In this document: positions 45,640 to 56,187 of the stretch, piece after piece
How positions within the stretch are numbered: position 1 is the first letter of the stretch
How the letters are laid out: each line of letters opens with the position of its first letter
NCBI RefSeq assembly: GCF_019396385.1
Contig: NZ_JAHKRN010000035.1
Coordinates: forward strand, 1-64,000
Origin: Nonomuraea harbinensis
Lineage (GTDB): Bacteria; Actinomycetota; Actinomycetes; Streptosporangiales; Streptosporangiaceae
Reading direction: 5' to 3'
DNA: 64,000 nt
Made by a program: the position numbers and the translations under genes
The notes under the pieces: generated by a model
What the model was told of the DNA's origin: nothing
Databases searched by the model: none
What the model saw: only the letters and a program-made list of their open reading frames with translations

Positions 45640-46553
45640 CTGAGCCTCCGCATCATCAGGACGTTCAGCCCGACCAGCGCGACCAGCAGCACCACCGACA
45701 TGGCCGCGGCGCCGCCGAGGTCGAAGCGGAAGAACGCGGCGCGGTAGATCACCATCACCATCGACACCGTGCTGTTGTCCGGGCCGCCGTTGGTGAAGAT
45801 GAAGAACTGGTCGAAGGCGAGCAGGGAGCCGGTGATGCTGAGGATCAGCATCAGCGCGAGCGTCGGGCGCAGCAGCGGCAGCGTGATGCGGGTGAAGATC
45901 TGCCACCGGTTGGCGCCGTCGCTCCTGGCCGCCTCGTACACCTCGGTCGGGATCGCCTGCAGGCCGGTCAGCAGGATCAGCATGTTGAACCCGGCGAAGC
46001 GCCACAGCACCAGCGCGATCGTGGAGAACAGCGCCATGTTCGGGGTGCCGGTCCACTTGACGGGCTCGTCGGTGACGCCCAGCGCGCGCAGCATCGGGTC
46101 GATCGGGCCGAAGTCGGCGTTCAGCATGCCGTAGAACAGCAGCGAGGTGGCGGCGAAGCCGACCGCGCCCGGCAGGAAGAACGCGGTGCGGAAGAACCCG
46201 ACCCCCGGCCTGCTCTCCTGCACGAGCAGCGCCAGGCCGAGCGCGACCGCCGACAGCAGCACCGTGATGATCACGGTGTACTTGAGCGTGAAGAAGACCG
46301 AGTCCACGAAGAGCGCGTTGTCGGCGATCTTCGTGTAGTTGTCCGGCGCGTTGAACGTCGCCTGTCCCAGCAGGGGCCAGCGGTTCAGCGACATCCACAG
46401 CACCAGCAGCAGCGGCGCGATGAACAGGACGGCCACGATGACGGCGGTGGGCATGGCGTACAGCCAGCCCTGGGCCTTGCGGCCGCGCCACCATGAGACG
46501 GGCGGCGCGCCGTGCCCCGCCCGTCCCCTGGGCCTGCGGACGGTCAACGTCAT
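45636..46553 (-). CDS. CUT1 carbohydrate ABC permease (MalF/UgpA-like)
   Basis: A 305-residue permease with about six helices and the EAA loop EVYEAARSDGANRWQIFTRI. Its start overlaps the stop of the binding-protein gene by four bases. It pairs with the MalG-like permease. Confidence 0.93.
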   Translation of the reverse strand: MTLTVRRPRGRAGHGAPPVSWWRGRKAQGWLYAMPTAVIVAVLFIAPLLLVLWMSLNRWPLLGQATFNAPDNYTKIADNALFVDSVFFTLKYTVIITVLLSAVALGLALLVQESRPGVGFFRTAFFLPGAVGFAATSLLFYGMLNADFGPIDPMLRALGVTDEPVKWTGTPNMALFSTIALVLWRFAGFNMLILLTGLQAIPTEVYEAARSDGANRWQIFTRITLPLLRPTLALMLILSITGSLLAFDQFFIFTNGGPDNSTVSMVMVIYRAAFFRFDLGGAAAMSVVLLVALVGLNVLMMRRLR

Positions 46554-47815
46554 TGCTGCAGGGACTTCGTGACCTCGGCGTTCAGCTCGCCCGCCTTGGC
46601 GGCGTCACCGAACACCGCCTCGCGGGCCAGCCGCAGCCACGGCCCCTGCGGGTCGTTGAACGTCTGCCCGAAACGCAGCGCGTACGGCGTCTCGCCCTTG
46701 CCGACCAGCGAGTTGATCAGCACCACGCGCGGGTCCTCGGCCGAGTACTTGTTGTCGGCCAGGTCGGTACGCGCGACCACGTCCTTGTTCTTGGCCATGA
46801 CCTCGACCTGCGCCTCGTCCGAGACGGTCCAGGACAGGAACTCCCAGGCCGCGTCGGCGTTCTGCGAGGTGGAGGAGATGCCGATCGAGTCGCCGCCGAC
46901 GAAGGTGGACTCGCCGCCGTCGGGGCCGGCGATCGCGGTGACGCCGATCTTCATGTCCGCCGGCATCATGCCGAGCGTGGTCGAGGGCATCGGCATGACG
47001 CCGATCTCGCCCTTCGGGAAGAAGCCGGTCCAGGTCGGGCCCTGCTCCTCCTTGGTGGTGGGGCCGGTGGCGCCCTTCTCGTGCAGCTCGCGGTAGATCT
47101 TGAAGACGTCGGTCATCGCCGGCTGGTCGTTGAGCGACTCGGTGCCCTCCGCGTTCATCACCTGGGCGCCGGCCGCCCAGACCGAGGGCCAGAAGGTGAA
47201 CACGTAGCAGCCGCCGCAGTTGCCGCCGAAGAACGTGCCGTGCACCTTGCCGTCCTTGCCGAGCTTCTCCTGGACGGTGGTGGCGTGCTGGGCGAACTCC
47301 TTGAGCGTCTTCGGCCCCTGCTCGGGGTCCAGCCCGGCCTTCTCGTACAGGTCCTTGTTCCAGAACCAGACCGACAGGTCGAGCGTGTGCGGCAGCGTGT
47401 ACTGGCGGCCGTCCTGGGTGCCGAGCTTCATGTGGGACGGGGCCAGGCCGTCCTTGAACGGCAGGGCGGCGATCCGGTCGGTGATGTCCAGGAACAGGCC
47501 CTGCGAGGTGTAGTTCGGCACGAAGATGACGTCGGCGGCGAACACGTCGGGCAGCTGCTTGGCGCCCGCGGCGGCGGCGATGCGCGGCTGGTAGTTGTCC
47601 GTCGGGATGACCGTCAGCTTCACCTGGTTCTTGTGGCTGCTGTTGTACGCCTTGACCAGCCGCTCGCTCTGCGCCTGGGTGGCGGCTCTGGTCCACATGG
47701 TGATCGTCACGGGCTCGTCGGCGGGCTGCTGCCCGCCTCCGCCTCCACCCCCGCCACAGGCGGCGGTGAGCGTTAACAACGCGAGGGTGGCTATTCCGGC
47801 CAGCCGTCGTCTCAT
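46550..47815 (-). CDS. CUT1 extracellular solute-binding lipoprotein
   Basis: A 421-residue binding protein. The signal peptide ends in a lipobox (LTAAC) followed by a Gly tract, and the mature part starts VTITMWTRA as in family 1 binding proteins. The probable ligand is an arabino-oligosaccharide, judged from the GH127 enzyme in the same operon. First gene of the operon, divergent from a LacI regulator. A LacI-type 14-mer lies inside its signal-peptide codons. Confidence 0.93.
   Translation of the reverse strand: MRRRLAGIATLALLTLTAACGGGGGGGGQQPADEPVTITMWTRAATQAQSERLVKAYNSSHKNQVKLTVIPTDNYQPRIAAAAGAKQLPDVFAADVIFVPNYTSQGLFLDITDRIAALPFKDGLAPSHMKLGTQDGRQYTLPHTLDLSVWFWNKDLYEKAGLDPEQGPKTLKEFAQHATTVQEKLGKDGKVHGTFFGGNCGGCYVFTFWPSVWAAGAQVMNAEGTESLNDQPAMTDVFKIYRELHEKGATGPTTKEEQGPTWTGFFPKGEIGVMPMPSTTLGMMPADMKIGVTAIAGPDGGESTFVGGDSIGISSTSQNADAAWEFLSWTVSDEAQVEVMAKNKDVVARTDLADNKYSAEDPRVVLINSLVGKGETPYALRFGQTFNDPQGPWLRLAREAVFGDAAKAGELNAEVTKSLQQ
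47765..47778. promoter_or_regulatory. Intragenic LacI-type operator candidate
   Basis: GGTGAGCGTTAACA differs from the regulon pattern TGTKARCGNTMACA only at the first base. It lies within the coding start of the CUT1 binding-protein gene, about 40 bases from its start codon, where a bound repressor could act as a roadblock. Confidence 0.4.
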
Positions 47816-47846
47816 GGTGACTCCTTCGGTCCCCGCGGACTAAAAG

Positions 47847-47858
47847 GTTTTCGGAAAC
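47847..47858. promoter_or_regulatory. Probable LacI operator GTTTTCGGAAAC
   Basis: A 12-base near-palindrome with a central CG in the 120-base divergent spacer between the CUT1 operon and the LacI gene at 47936. It differs in sequence from the TGTTARCG-type sites further right, as expected for a different LacI protein. Confidence 0.55.
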
Positions 47859-47935
47859 GTAGAAGAAACCTCAGGCCATGTCAACGGTGTTAGGGTCTTC
47901 TCTAGCTGATCGGTGAGAGAAAAGGGTTTCGAGAG

Positions 47936-48958
47936 ATGGCGGTTAGGCGGGCGACCATCAACGATGTGGCCTCGCTGGCGGGGGTGTCGGTCGCCACGGC
48001 GTCCAAGGCGCTCAACGGGCGGCAGGACGTGCGGGCCTCCACCCGGCAGCGGGTGCTGGCGGCCGCGGAGGAGCTGGCGTTCCAGCCGAGCCCGCTCGCG
48101 CGCGGGCTGTTGTCCGGGCAGACCCGCACGGTGGGGCTGCTGACCTCCGACAGCGCCGGCCGGTTCAGCATCCCGGTGCTGCTCGGCGCGGAGGACGCGT
48201 TCGGCGCGGGGGAGATGGCGGTGCTGCTGTGCGACGCCCGCGGCGACGCGATCAGGGAGCAGCACCACCTGCGGGCGCTGCTGTCGCGGCGCGTCGACGG
48301 GCTGATCGTGGTGGGGGAGAGCACCGACCCGCGGCCCTCGGTGAGCAAGGACCTGCCGGTGCCGGTCGTGTACGCGTACGGGCCGTCGGAGGATCCGTCG
48401 GACGTCTCGTTCGTGCCCGACGACGTGGGCGGGGCGATGCTCGCGGTGCGCCACCTGCTCGCGCTCGGGCGGCGCCGGATCGCGCACGTCACCGGCCCGG
48501 TCGACTACAAGGCCGCGGGCGACCGCGCCGAAGGGCTGGCCGCGGCGCTCGGCGAGGCCGGGGTGGCGCAGGCCGGGGAGACGCTGTGGGGCACGTGGTC
48601 GCAGCGGTGGGGGCGGCACGCCGCCGAGATGCTGCTGACGGCGGGCCCCGAGATCGACGCGGTCTTCTGCGGCAGCGACCAGATCGCGGCCGGGTTCGTG
48701 GAGGCGGCCCGCGAGCTGGGGCGGCGGGTGCCCGACGACCTCGCGGTGGTCGGCTACGACAACTGGGAGGTGCTGGCCGCCGAGACCCGGCCGCCGCTGA
48801 CGACCGTCGACCCCAGCCTGGAGCGGCTGGGGCGCACGGCGGCCCAGCACCTGTTCGCGGCGATCGGCGGCAAGGCGACGCCGGGGGTCCACAAGATGGA
48901 CTGCAAGCTCGTCATCAGAGACTCCACCGCCCGGTTCACCGGTCCCCGCTCAGCCTGA
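47936..48958 (+). CDS. LacI family regulator of the GH127/CUT1 operon
   Basis: A 340-residue protein with helix-turn-helix INDVASLAGVSVATASKALN and a periplasmic-binding-like sensor domain. It is divergent from the CUT1 operon and probably controls it and itself through the site at 47847-47858. Its recognition helix (SVATASKALN) differs from that of the two other LacI proteins (SHQTVSRVLN). The 3' end overlaps the convergent GH51 gene by 23 bases. Confidence 0.92.
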   Translation: MAVRRATINDVASLAGVSVATASKALNGRQDVRASTRQRVLAAAEELAFQPSPLARGLLSGQTRTVGLLTSDSAGRFSIPVLLGAEDAFGAGEMAVLLCDARGDAIREQHHLRALLSRRVDGLIVVGESTDPRPSVSKDLPVPVVYAYGPSEDPSDVSFVPDDVGGAMLAVRHLLALGRRRIAHVTGPVDYKAAGDRAEGLAAALGEAGVAQAGETLWGTWSQRWGRHAAEMLLTAGPEIDAVFCGSDQIAAGFVEAARELGRRVPDDLAVVGYDNWEVLAAETRPPLTTVDPSLERLGRTAAQHLFAAIGGKATPGVHKMDCKLVIRDSTARFTGPRSA

Positions 48959-51900
48959 TGAAGGTGACCGAGTGGGCCGGGAAGTCGTACGCGAACGAGC
49001 GGGAGAAGCCCGTCACCCGTTGCTCCACCGGCGCGATCCGGTCCGGGTCGGCGATGGAGTTGACGTCCGAGGGCGAGCCGGTCAGCGAGGTGACCGTGGC
49101 CGTCCGCCCGACGCGCGCCCGGCCGAGGTCGACGGTGCCGCGCACGGCGGTGTCCTGCGCGTTGACGGCCTTGATCACCAGGTCGCCGGACTTCGCGTCC
49201 TTCGAGACCACCTGGTAGAGCGGCTCCACCACGGCGTGGTCGGTGAACGCGTTCACCTTCTGCCCGTCCAGCCAGAGCGTGATCTGCCGGCCGGACACCT
49301 CGACCTTCAACCGGTAGTCGCGCCCGGTCTCGATCGTGGTGGCGGAGGTCGCGATCGACGCCTTGGCGCCGTTGACCGCCTTCTCCACCGCCGACTGGGT
49401 GTTGTTCCAGCCGCCGAGGTTCCACCAGTAGAAGTTTCCGCTGTCGCGGACCCCGAACATCACCAGGAAGCCCTCCGCCCCGCCGATTTTGCGGGCGGTC
49501 AGCTCCATCGTGTAGTTCGACCAGTCCGCCGACCCGGCGGTGGACCGGGCGTCCTCCACGAGCGCCGTCTGCGCGTACGCCCCATCTTGGACGGCCCAGG
49601 TGCCGGCGCCGGGCCGCCACCGGGCGGAGCCCTCGGCGAAGTCGTCCTCCAGCAGGACGGTCCCGTCCGCCGCCGTGACCTTGACGTCGTCGTACTGGAC
49701 CGAGGTGTTCCAGGAGCCCAGCCCGACCGCGCCGGAGATGTCCTCGACCGGCCGGTTCGTGCCCTCGAACGTGCTCGGCAGCACGGTGTCGCCGACGTTC
49801 GTGGAGAACAGCTTCTGCACGTGGTAGCTGGGCGACCCGTACGCCTCGTCGTTGTCGAACCAGATGAGGTCCGGCGTCCAGTCCACGTAGTCGACGTTGG
49901 CCAGCAGCGGCGCGTACGCGGCCAGCTCCACCACGTCGGCGTTGCGCTCGATGCCGGTCAGGTAGGACGCCTCGGACAGCGCGTTGAAGAACGTGTTGCC
50001 GCGCGAGGCGTACTCGCCGACGAACACCTTCGGCCCCTCGCGGTCGTAGGAGTCGTAGCGCCGGTTGTTGGTCAGGAACCAGTCGGGGTTGTTGTAGTAG
50101 TGCTCGTCGACGAGGTCGGCCTTCTGGTCGCGGGCGAACTGCCACATCCGGTCGAACCAGGCGCCCTGCGAGGTCTGCCCTGCGTTACTGATGATCTTTA
50201 TATCCGGATATTTCGCCTTTATCGCGTTCGCGAACTTCGGGTAGTTGTCGAAGAACTCCGGATAGATCTCCTCGTTGCCCAGCCCGATGTAGTCCAGCCC
50301 GAACGGCTTGGGATGCCCCAGCTCGGCCCGCTTCTTCCCCCAAGGGGAGGTGACCGGCCCGTTGGCGAACTCGATCAGGTCCAGCGTGTCCTGGACCCAG
50401 CGGTCCAGCTTGGCCGGGTCGGTCAGCGGCCGGTTCTCGCCGCAGCCGTTCACGCCCACCGACAGCACCGGCAGCGCCTCGGCCCCGAGGTCCTCGGCGA
50501 ACTGGAAGTACTCGTAGAAGCCGATCCCGTAGCTCTGGTTGTAGCCCCAGAAGTTGAAGTTCGCCGGCCGCTCCTCGACCGGGCCGATCGTCTCCTTCCA
50601 CTGGTAGATGCGCCGCCGGTCCTGGTTCTCGCTGTACGGGTCGTACGTGCCGACATTGGTCACGCAGCCGCCCGGGAAGCGCAGGAAGCGCGGCTCCAGG
50701 TCGGCGATCAGCCGGGCCAGGTCCTCCCGCATGCCGTTCGGCCGGTTCTTGAACGTGTCACGCGGGAACAGCGAGACCATGTCGAGATCGGTCCTGCCCT
50801 CCGGGGCCAGCAGCACGAGCCGGCCGGCGTCGGTGGTGCCGGTCGCCCTGAACGAGGTCTCGTACTTGGTCCAGCCGCCCGCCCGCACCTTGACGGCCGC
50901 CTTCCCGTACGCGTCCGAACCGCTCTCGACGGTCACCGTCACCGTGCCGGGGGTGTCGCGGCGGGCCCAGAACGACAGGTCGTAGCGCTCGCCCCGCTTC
51001 AGCGGCAGACCGGTGTTGAAGCCCGCGTTCAGCACCCCGGCCGGGCCGCCGGTCACCTCCAGGCGCAGGTAGTTGCGGTTGGCCGGGTTGAGCGGCAGCT
51101 CGCCGGAGACGGCCGCGGCGGCGGTGCCGCCGCGCTCGACCTCGCTCCACGCGGTCAGGCCGTGGTAGCTCGGCTCGTCGACCCGGTCGAACTCGAACGA
51201 GCGGTTCTGCACCAGCTCGGCGTAGAGCCCGCCGTCGGCGGCGTGGTTGATGTCCTCGTAAAAGACCCCGTACAGGTCGCGGCCGACCTTCTTGCCCTTC
51301 GCCCCGGTGTCGACGGTCAGCTCGCCGGTGGTGTAGCCCTCGACGCGGAACTTGCCGGCGCCGGCACCGGCCACGAGTCTGCCTCCGCTGACGGCGAGGT
51401 GGCGGTCGCCGGAGGTGACCGTGACCTTGCCGCCGCCCGCGTCGGTGAGCTGGAAAGCCGATCCGGTGGCGCCCAGGCGGACCCGGCTGCCCGAGACCTC
51501 CAGGTACTTCCCGGTGTCCGCGTCCTTGAGCTGCCCGCCCGGCTCGGCCGTCAGCGCGAGGCTGGTCATCGGAGGTTTCGCCGTCGCCCGCACGGCGCCG
51601 GAGGCGTCGGCCGACAGGTACGGGTCCTCGCCCGCGTGCCGGAGCGTGAACGTGCCCTCGGGCACGACCGGCTGACCCGGCGCCGCCCTGACCGCGAAGT
51701 AGTCGAAGTCGGCCGCCATCGAGGTGCCGTTCTGCGCGGCCAGCGCGAACAGGCCGACCTGCCTGACGTCGATGTCCGCCGTAACCCTGGAGGCCTCCTT
51801 CCAGGCGGCGCCGTCCCAGGTGGACGAGACGAACTCGGCGCCGGTCCTGGTCAGCTTGACGATCTCGGCGGAGGAGCCCGGCCGGGCCGAGAAGGCCGCG

Positions 51901-52343
51901 GTGAAGGCCGCGCCGACCTCGGTGTCGGTCTCGATCACCTGCCCGCCGGCGGAGCCCACGTGGGCCAGCCCGGTCCGCACGTAGTTGTCCCAGTCCTGCC
52001 AGGCCAGGATGCCGGCGCTCTGGAAGTCGAGCGCGACCGGCGCGCGGACGCTCGTGACCACCTCGAAGTCGCCGGCGGGGATGTCCATGAGGAAGAGGTT
52101 CCTGGCCGTGTTCGTGCCCTGGTAGGTGTCGCCGGGCAGGGCGTGCACGCGCAGCGAGCCGGGCTGCTCGGTGAGCGACCACCGGCTGTCGTCGCGGGAA
52201 AGCACGGTCCAGTCGGGGCCGAGCGCGCCGGCGTCGAACTGGTCGACGGCCGCGCCGTCCGGGACCGGTTCCGCCGCCCGCGCGTGCGCCGGCGCGGTGA
52301 GCAGCCCCGCCACGAGCATGACGGCCAAGGCGAGTCGGGTCAC
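48936..52343 (-). CDS. Secreted multidomain GH51 alpha-L-arabinofuranosidase
   Basis: A 1135-residue protein. Residues 1-23 are a signal peptide. Then follow a concanavalin-like domain (~36-215), a beta-trefoil-like segment (~225-335) and the GH51 catalytic region starting at DLYGVFYEDINHAADGG, which includes a CBM4/9-like insert (~420-540). The acid/base Glu is near 691 (GLGNEE) and the nucleophile Glu near 777 (VFVGEYASRG). A second concanavalin-like insert (~885-1030) lies before the C-terminal beta-sheet. It removes alpha-L-arabinofuranosyl groups from arabinan or arabinoxylan outside the cell. Start GTG 52343 has AAGGAG six bases upstream. Two LacI-type operators precede it. It is much longer than intracellular GH51 enzymes. 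Confidence 0.93.
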   Translation of the reverse strand: MTRLALAVMLVAGLLTAPAHARAAEPVPDGAAVDQFDAGALGPDWTVLSRDDSRWSLTEQPGSLRVHALPGDTYQGTNTARNLFLMDIPAGDFEVVTSVRAPVALDFQSAGILAWQDWDNYVRTGLAHVGSAGGQVIETDTEVGAAFTAAFSARPGSSAEIVKLTRTGAEFVSSTWDGAAWKEASRVTADIDVRQVGLFALAAQNGTSMAADFDYFAVRAAPGQPVVPEGTFTLRHAGEDPYLSADASGAVRATAKPPMTSLALTAEPGGQLKDADTGKYLEVSGSRVRLGATGSAFQLTDAGGGKVTVTSGDRHLAVSGGRLVAGAGAGKFRVEGYTTGELTVDTGAKGKKVGRDLYGVFYEDINHAADGGLYAELVQNRSFEFDRVDEPSYHGLTAWSEVERGGTAAAAVSGELPLNPANRNYLRLEVTGGPAGVLNAGFNTGLPLKRGERYDLSFWARRDTPGTVTVTVESGSDAYGKAAVKVRAGGWTKYETSFRATGTTDAGRLVLLAPEGRTDLDMVSLFPRDTFKNRPNGMREDLARLIADLEPRFLRFPGGCVTNVGTYDPYSENQDRRRIYQWKETIGPVEERPANFNFWGYNQSYGIGFYEYFQFAEDLGAEALPVLSVGVNGCGENRPLTDPAKLDRWVQDTLDLIEFANGPVTSPWGKKRAELGHPKPFGLDYIGLGNEEIYPEFFDNYPKFANAIKAKYPDIKIISNAGQTSQGAWFDRMWQFARDQKADLVDEHYYNNPDWFLTNNRRYDSYDREGPKVFVGEYASRGNTFFNALSEASYLTGIERNADVVELAAYAPLLANVDYVDWTPDLIWFDNDEAYGSPSYHVQKLFSTNVGDTVLPSTFEGTNRPVEDISGAVGLGSWNTSVQYDDVKVTAADGTVLLEDDFAEGSARWRPGAGTWAVQDGAYAQTALVEDARSTAGSADWSNYTMELTARKIGGAEGFLVMFGVRDSGNFYWWNLGGWNNTQSAVEKAVNGAKASIATSATTIETGRDYRLKVEVSGRQITLWLDGQKVNAFTDHAVVEPLYQVVSKDAKSGDLVIKAVNAQDTAVRGTVDLGRARVGRTATVTSLTGSPSDVNSIADPDRIAPVEQRVTGFSRSFAYDFPAHSVTFIRLSGDR

Positions 52344-52368
52344 ATGGAGCTCCTTGGGGGGTGAGATT

Positions 52369-52382
52369 TGTTAACGCTAACA
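52369..52382. promoter_or_regulatory. LacI-type operator upstream of GH51 (site 1)
   Basis: TGTTAACGCTAACA, a near-perfect palindrome 26 bases upstream of the GH51 start codon. Confidence 0.8.
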
Positions 52383-52388
52383 ACCAAG

Positions 52389-52402
52389 GTTTAGCGTTAA
52401 CA
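52389..52402. promoter_or_regulatory. LacI-type operator upstream of GH51 (site 2)
   Basis: GTTTAGCGTTAACA, centred 20 bases from site 1, so on nearly the same face two helical turns away. The first two bases deviate from the consensus. Confidence 0.65.
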
Positions 52403-52485
52403 ATAAGCAACAGCGCTTAGTTAAGGGCGCGTCCGGCGACCCGTCAAGAGTCCGCCGCGTAACGCGACCGTAATCGAAACGGTCC

Positions 52486-52513
52486 TTGACGGACCGGCTT
52501 GTTAACGTTCACA
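52486..52513 (+). promoter_or_regulatory. Operator and -35-like element before the second LacI gene
   Basis: TTGACG (52486-52491) resembles a -35 box. The 14-mer TGTTAACGTTCACA at 52500-52513 covers the expected spacer and -10 area, 29 bases before GTG 52543. Autoregulation is likely. Confidence 0.65.
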
Positions 52514-52542
52514 GTCGTCCCAAGCCCGAAAGGAGCACGGCC

Positions 52543-53559
52543 GTGGGAGTTGACCGAGGACGCCGCCCGCCGGTGATGGCGGACGTGGCCAAGGAGGCCG
52601 GCGTCTCCCACCAGACGGTCTCGCGCGTCCTCAACGACCATCCCAACGTGCGCACCGAGACCCGGACCCGGGTGCTGGAGGCGATCGACAAGCTGGGCTA
52701 CCGCCGCAACCTCGTCGCCCGCGCGCTGGTCACCAAGCACTCCAGGACCTTGGGCGTGGTGAGCTTCGACACCACGCTCTACGGGCCGGCCAGCACGGTG
52801 TACGGCATCGAGCAGGCGGCCAGGGCGGCCGGTTACTTCATCAGCATCGTCAGCCTCAAGTCCATCGACAAGACCGGCGTCCGCGACGCCCTCGACTACC
52901 TGGCCGACCAGGGCGTCGACGGCATCGTGGTGGTCGCGCCGCAGCGGTCGGCCGCCCAGGCGCTGGCCGACCTGCCGCTCGACATCCCGGTGGTCGCGGT
53001 CGAGGGCGGCGAGGCCGGCGAGGTGCCGGTCGTCTGCGTGGACCAGGTCGAGGGCGGCAGGCTCGCCACCCAGCACCTGCTGGACCTGGGCCACGAGACC
53101 GTCTGGCACGTGCGCGGGCCGGGCGACTGGCTGGAGGCCGAGGGACGGGTCGCCGGCTGGCGGTCCGCGCTCGAACGGGCCGGCCGGGAGGCGCCCGAGC
53201 CGCTGGCCGGTGACTGGAGTCCGCGCTCCGGCTACGAGGCCGGGCGCAGCCTGGCCAGCATGGCCGGCGTCACGGCGGTCTTCGTGGCCAACGACCAGAT
53301 GGCGCTGGGCGTGCTGCGGGCCTTCACGGAGAAGGGGGTGAGAGTGCCCGGCCAGGTGAGCGTCGTCGGCTTCGACGACATCCCCGAGTCGGCGTTCTTC
53401 TCGCCCCCGCTCACCACCATCAGGCAGGATTTCGGCGCGGTCGGGCGGCACAGCATCGGGGTGCTGCTGCGGCAGATCGAGGCCGGCGGACCGCAGGCAA
53501 GCGGGCGGCTCGTCGTCCCTCCCATGTTCGTCCCCCGCGTCAGCACGGCCGGGCGCTGA
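52543..53559 (+). CDS. LacI family regulator, furanose importer locus
   Basis: A 338-residue protein with helix-turn-helix MADVAKEAGVSHQTVSRVLN and a sugar-sensing domain (VGFDDIPESAFFSPPLTT). GTG 52543 is preceded by AAGGAG with seven bases between; a longer frame from TTG 52486 would run through the operator. It is a close paralogue of the protein at 62422-63447, with the same recognition helix, so both probably bind the TGTTARCG-type sites. The ligand is probably arabinose or a derivative. Confidence 0.93.
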   Translation: MGVDRGRRPPVMADVAKEAGVSHQTVSRVLNDHPNVRTETRTRVLEAIDKLGYRRNLVARALVTKHSRTLGVVSFDTTLYGPASTVYGIEQAARAAGYFISIVSLKSIDKTGVRDALDYLADQGVDGIVVVAPQRSAAQALADLPLDIPVVAVEGGEAGEVPVVCVDQVEGGRLATQHLLDLGHETVWHVRGPGDWLEAEGRVAGWRSALERAGREAPEPLAGDWSPRSGYEAGRSLASMAGVTAVFVANDQMALGVLRAFTEKGVRVPGQVSVVGFDDIPESAFFSPPLTTIRQDFGAVGRHSIGVLLRQIEAGGPQASGRLVVPPMFVPRVSTAGR

Positions 53560-53597
53560 GCCCGGCCACTTGCAGGACGGCGCTCGCACGCCCCAGG

Positions 53598-53611
53598 TGT
53601 TAGCGCTCACA
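53598..53611. promoter_or_regulatory. LacI-type operator before the furanose importer operon
   Basis: TGTTAGCGCTCACA, 22 bases before the GTG start of the binding-protein gene. No convincing -35/-10 pair was seen nearby. Confidence 0.75.
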
Positions 53612-53633
53612 ACTCAGAAAGGACACCCCCCAC

Positions 53634-54623
53634 GTGTTGAAGAGGATCTCGATGCTGGTCGTCGCCGGGCTCGCCGCGGCGACCCTGGCGGGATGCGGCT
53701 CCGAAAGCGGCGGCGGCTCCGAAGCGGGAGGAGGCGGCGGCGACGACGCGATCGTCATGGGCTTCTCCCAGGTCGGCGCGGAGAGCGGCTGGCGGACCGC
53801 GAACACCAAGTCCGTCCAGGACTCGGCCAAGGAAGCCGGCATCACGCTCAAGTTCTCCGACGCCCAGCAGAAGCAGGAGAACCAGATCAAGGCGATCCGC
53901 TCCTACATCCAGCAGAAGGTGGACGTCATCGCCTTCTCGCCGGTCGTCGAGTCCGGCTGGGACACCGTGCTCAAGGAGGCCCAGGGCGCCAACATCCCGG
54001 TCATCCTGACCGACCGGGCCGTCGACTCGGCGGACACCTCCCTGTACAAGACCTTCCTCGGCTCCGACTTCGTCGAGGAGGGCAAGAAGGCCGGCCAGTG
54101 GCTGGTGGAGGAGTACAAGGACGCCTCCGACACCGTCAACATCGTCGAGCTGCAGGGCACGACCGGCTCGGCCCCGGCCAACGACCGCAAGTCGGGCTTC
54201 GCCGAGGTCATCGGCGCCGACCCCAAGTTCAAGATCATCGCTTCGCAGACCGGCGACTTCACCAGGGCCAAGGGCAAGGAGGTCATGGAGGCCTTCCTGA
54301 AGGCGCATCCGGACATCGACGTGCTCTACGCGCACAATGACGACATGGGCCTGGGTGCGATCGAGGCGATCGAGGGCGCGGGCAAGGTGCCCGGCAAGGA
54401 CATCAAGATCATCACGGTCGACGCCGTCAAGGACGGGATGCAGGCGCTCGCCGACGGGAAGATCAACTACATCGTGGAGTGCTCGCCGCTGCTCGGCCCG
54501 CAGCTGATGGACCTGGCCAAGAAGGTCGTCGCCGGCGAGAGCGTACCCGCCCGCGTGGTGACGGAGGAGACCACCTTCACCCAGGAGCAGGCCAAGGAGG
54601 CCCTGCCCAGCCGGCAGTACTGA
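53634..54623 (+). CDS. ytfQ: YtfQ-like furanose-binding lipoprotein
   Basis: A 329-residue lipoprotein (lipobox LAGC) of the ribose/galactofuranose-binding type. Blocks GFSQVGAESGWR, QQKQENQIKA, VVELQGT-like NIVELQGTTGS, GDFTRAKGKEVME and YAHNDDMGLGAIEAI match E. coli YtfQ closely. YtfQ binds galactofuranose; here the GH51 and GH127 enzymes on the same side suggest L-arabinofuranose as the native ligand, which is inference. Start GTG 53634 with AAAGGA upstream. A strong hairpin follows the stop before the ATPase gene. Confidence 0.9.
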   Translation: MLKRISMLVVAGLAAATLAGCGSESGGGSEAGGGGGDDAIVMGFSQVGAESGWRTANTKSVQDSAKEAGITLKFSDAQQKQENQIKAIRSYIQQKVDVIAFSPVVESGWDTVLKEAQGANIPVILTDRAVDSADTSLYKTFLGSDFVEEGKKAGQWLVEEYKDASDTVNIVELQGTTGSAPANDRKSGFAEVIGADPKFKIIASQTGDFTRAKGKEVMEAFLKAHPDIDVLYAHNDDMGLGAIEAIEGAGKVPGKDIKIITVDAVKDGMQALADGKINYIVECSPLLGPQLMDLAKKVVAGESVPARVVTEETTFTQEQAKEALPSRQY

Positions 54624-54630
54624 TCGCTGA

Positions 54631-54662
54631 CGACCGGGCCGGCCGCGTGGCCGGCCCGGTCG
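54631..54662 (+). terminator. 14-bp perfect hairpin after the YtfQ-like gene
   Basis: Stem 54631-54644 pairs perfectly with 54649-54662 around a GCGT loop. No T-run follows, so it is more likely an mRNA-stabilising or partial-termination element that raises binding-protein output over the importer genes downstream. Confidence 0.75.
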
Positions 54663-54681
54663 GGAAGGGAGGGGGCGCCGG

Positions 54682-56186
<1,505 letters not shown>

Positions 56187-56187
<1 letters not shown>

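Noticed and set aside
44875..46494. Single 539-residue frame spanning both CUT1 permeases
   Set aside because: Only its second half (from ATG 45639) matches a permease; the first half is a shadow of the MalF-like gene in another frame.
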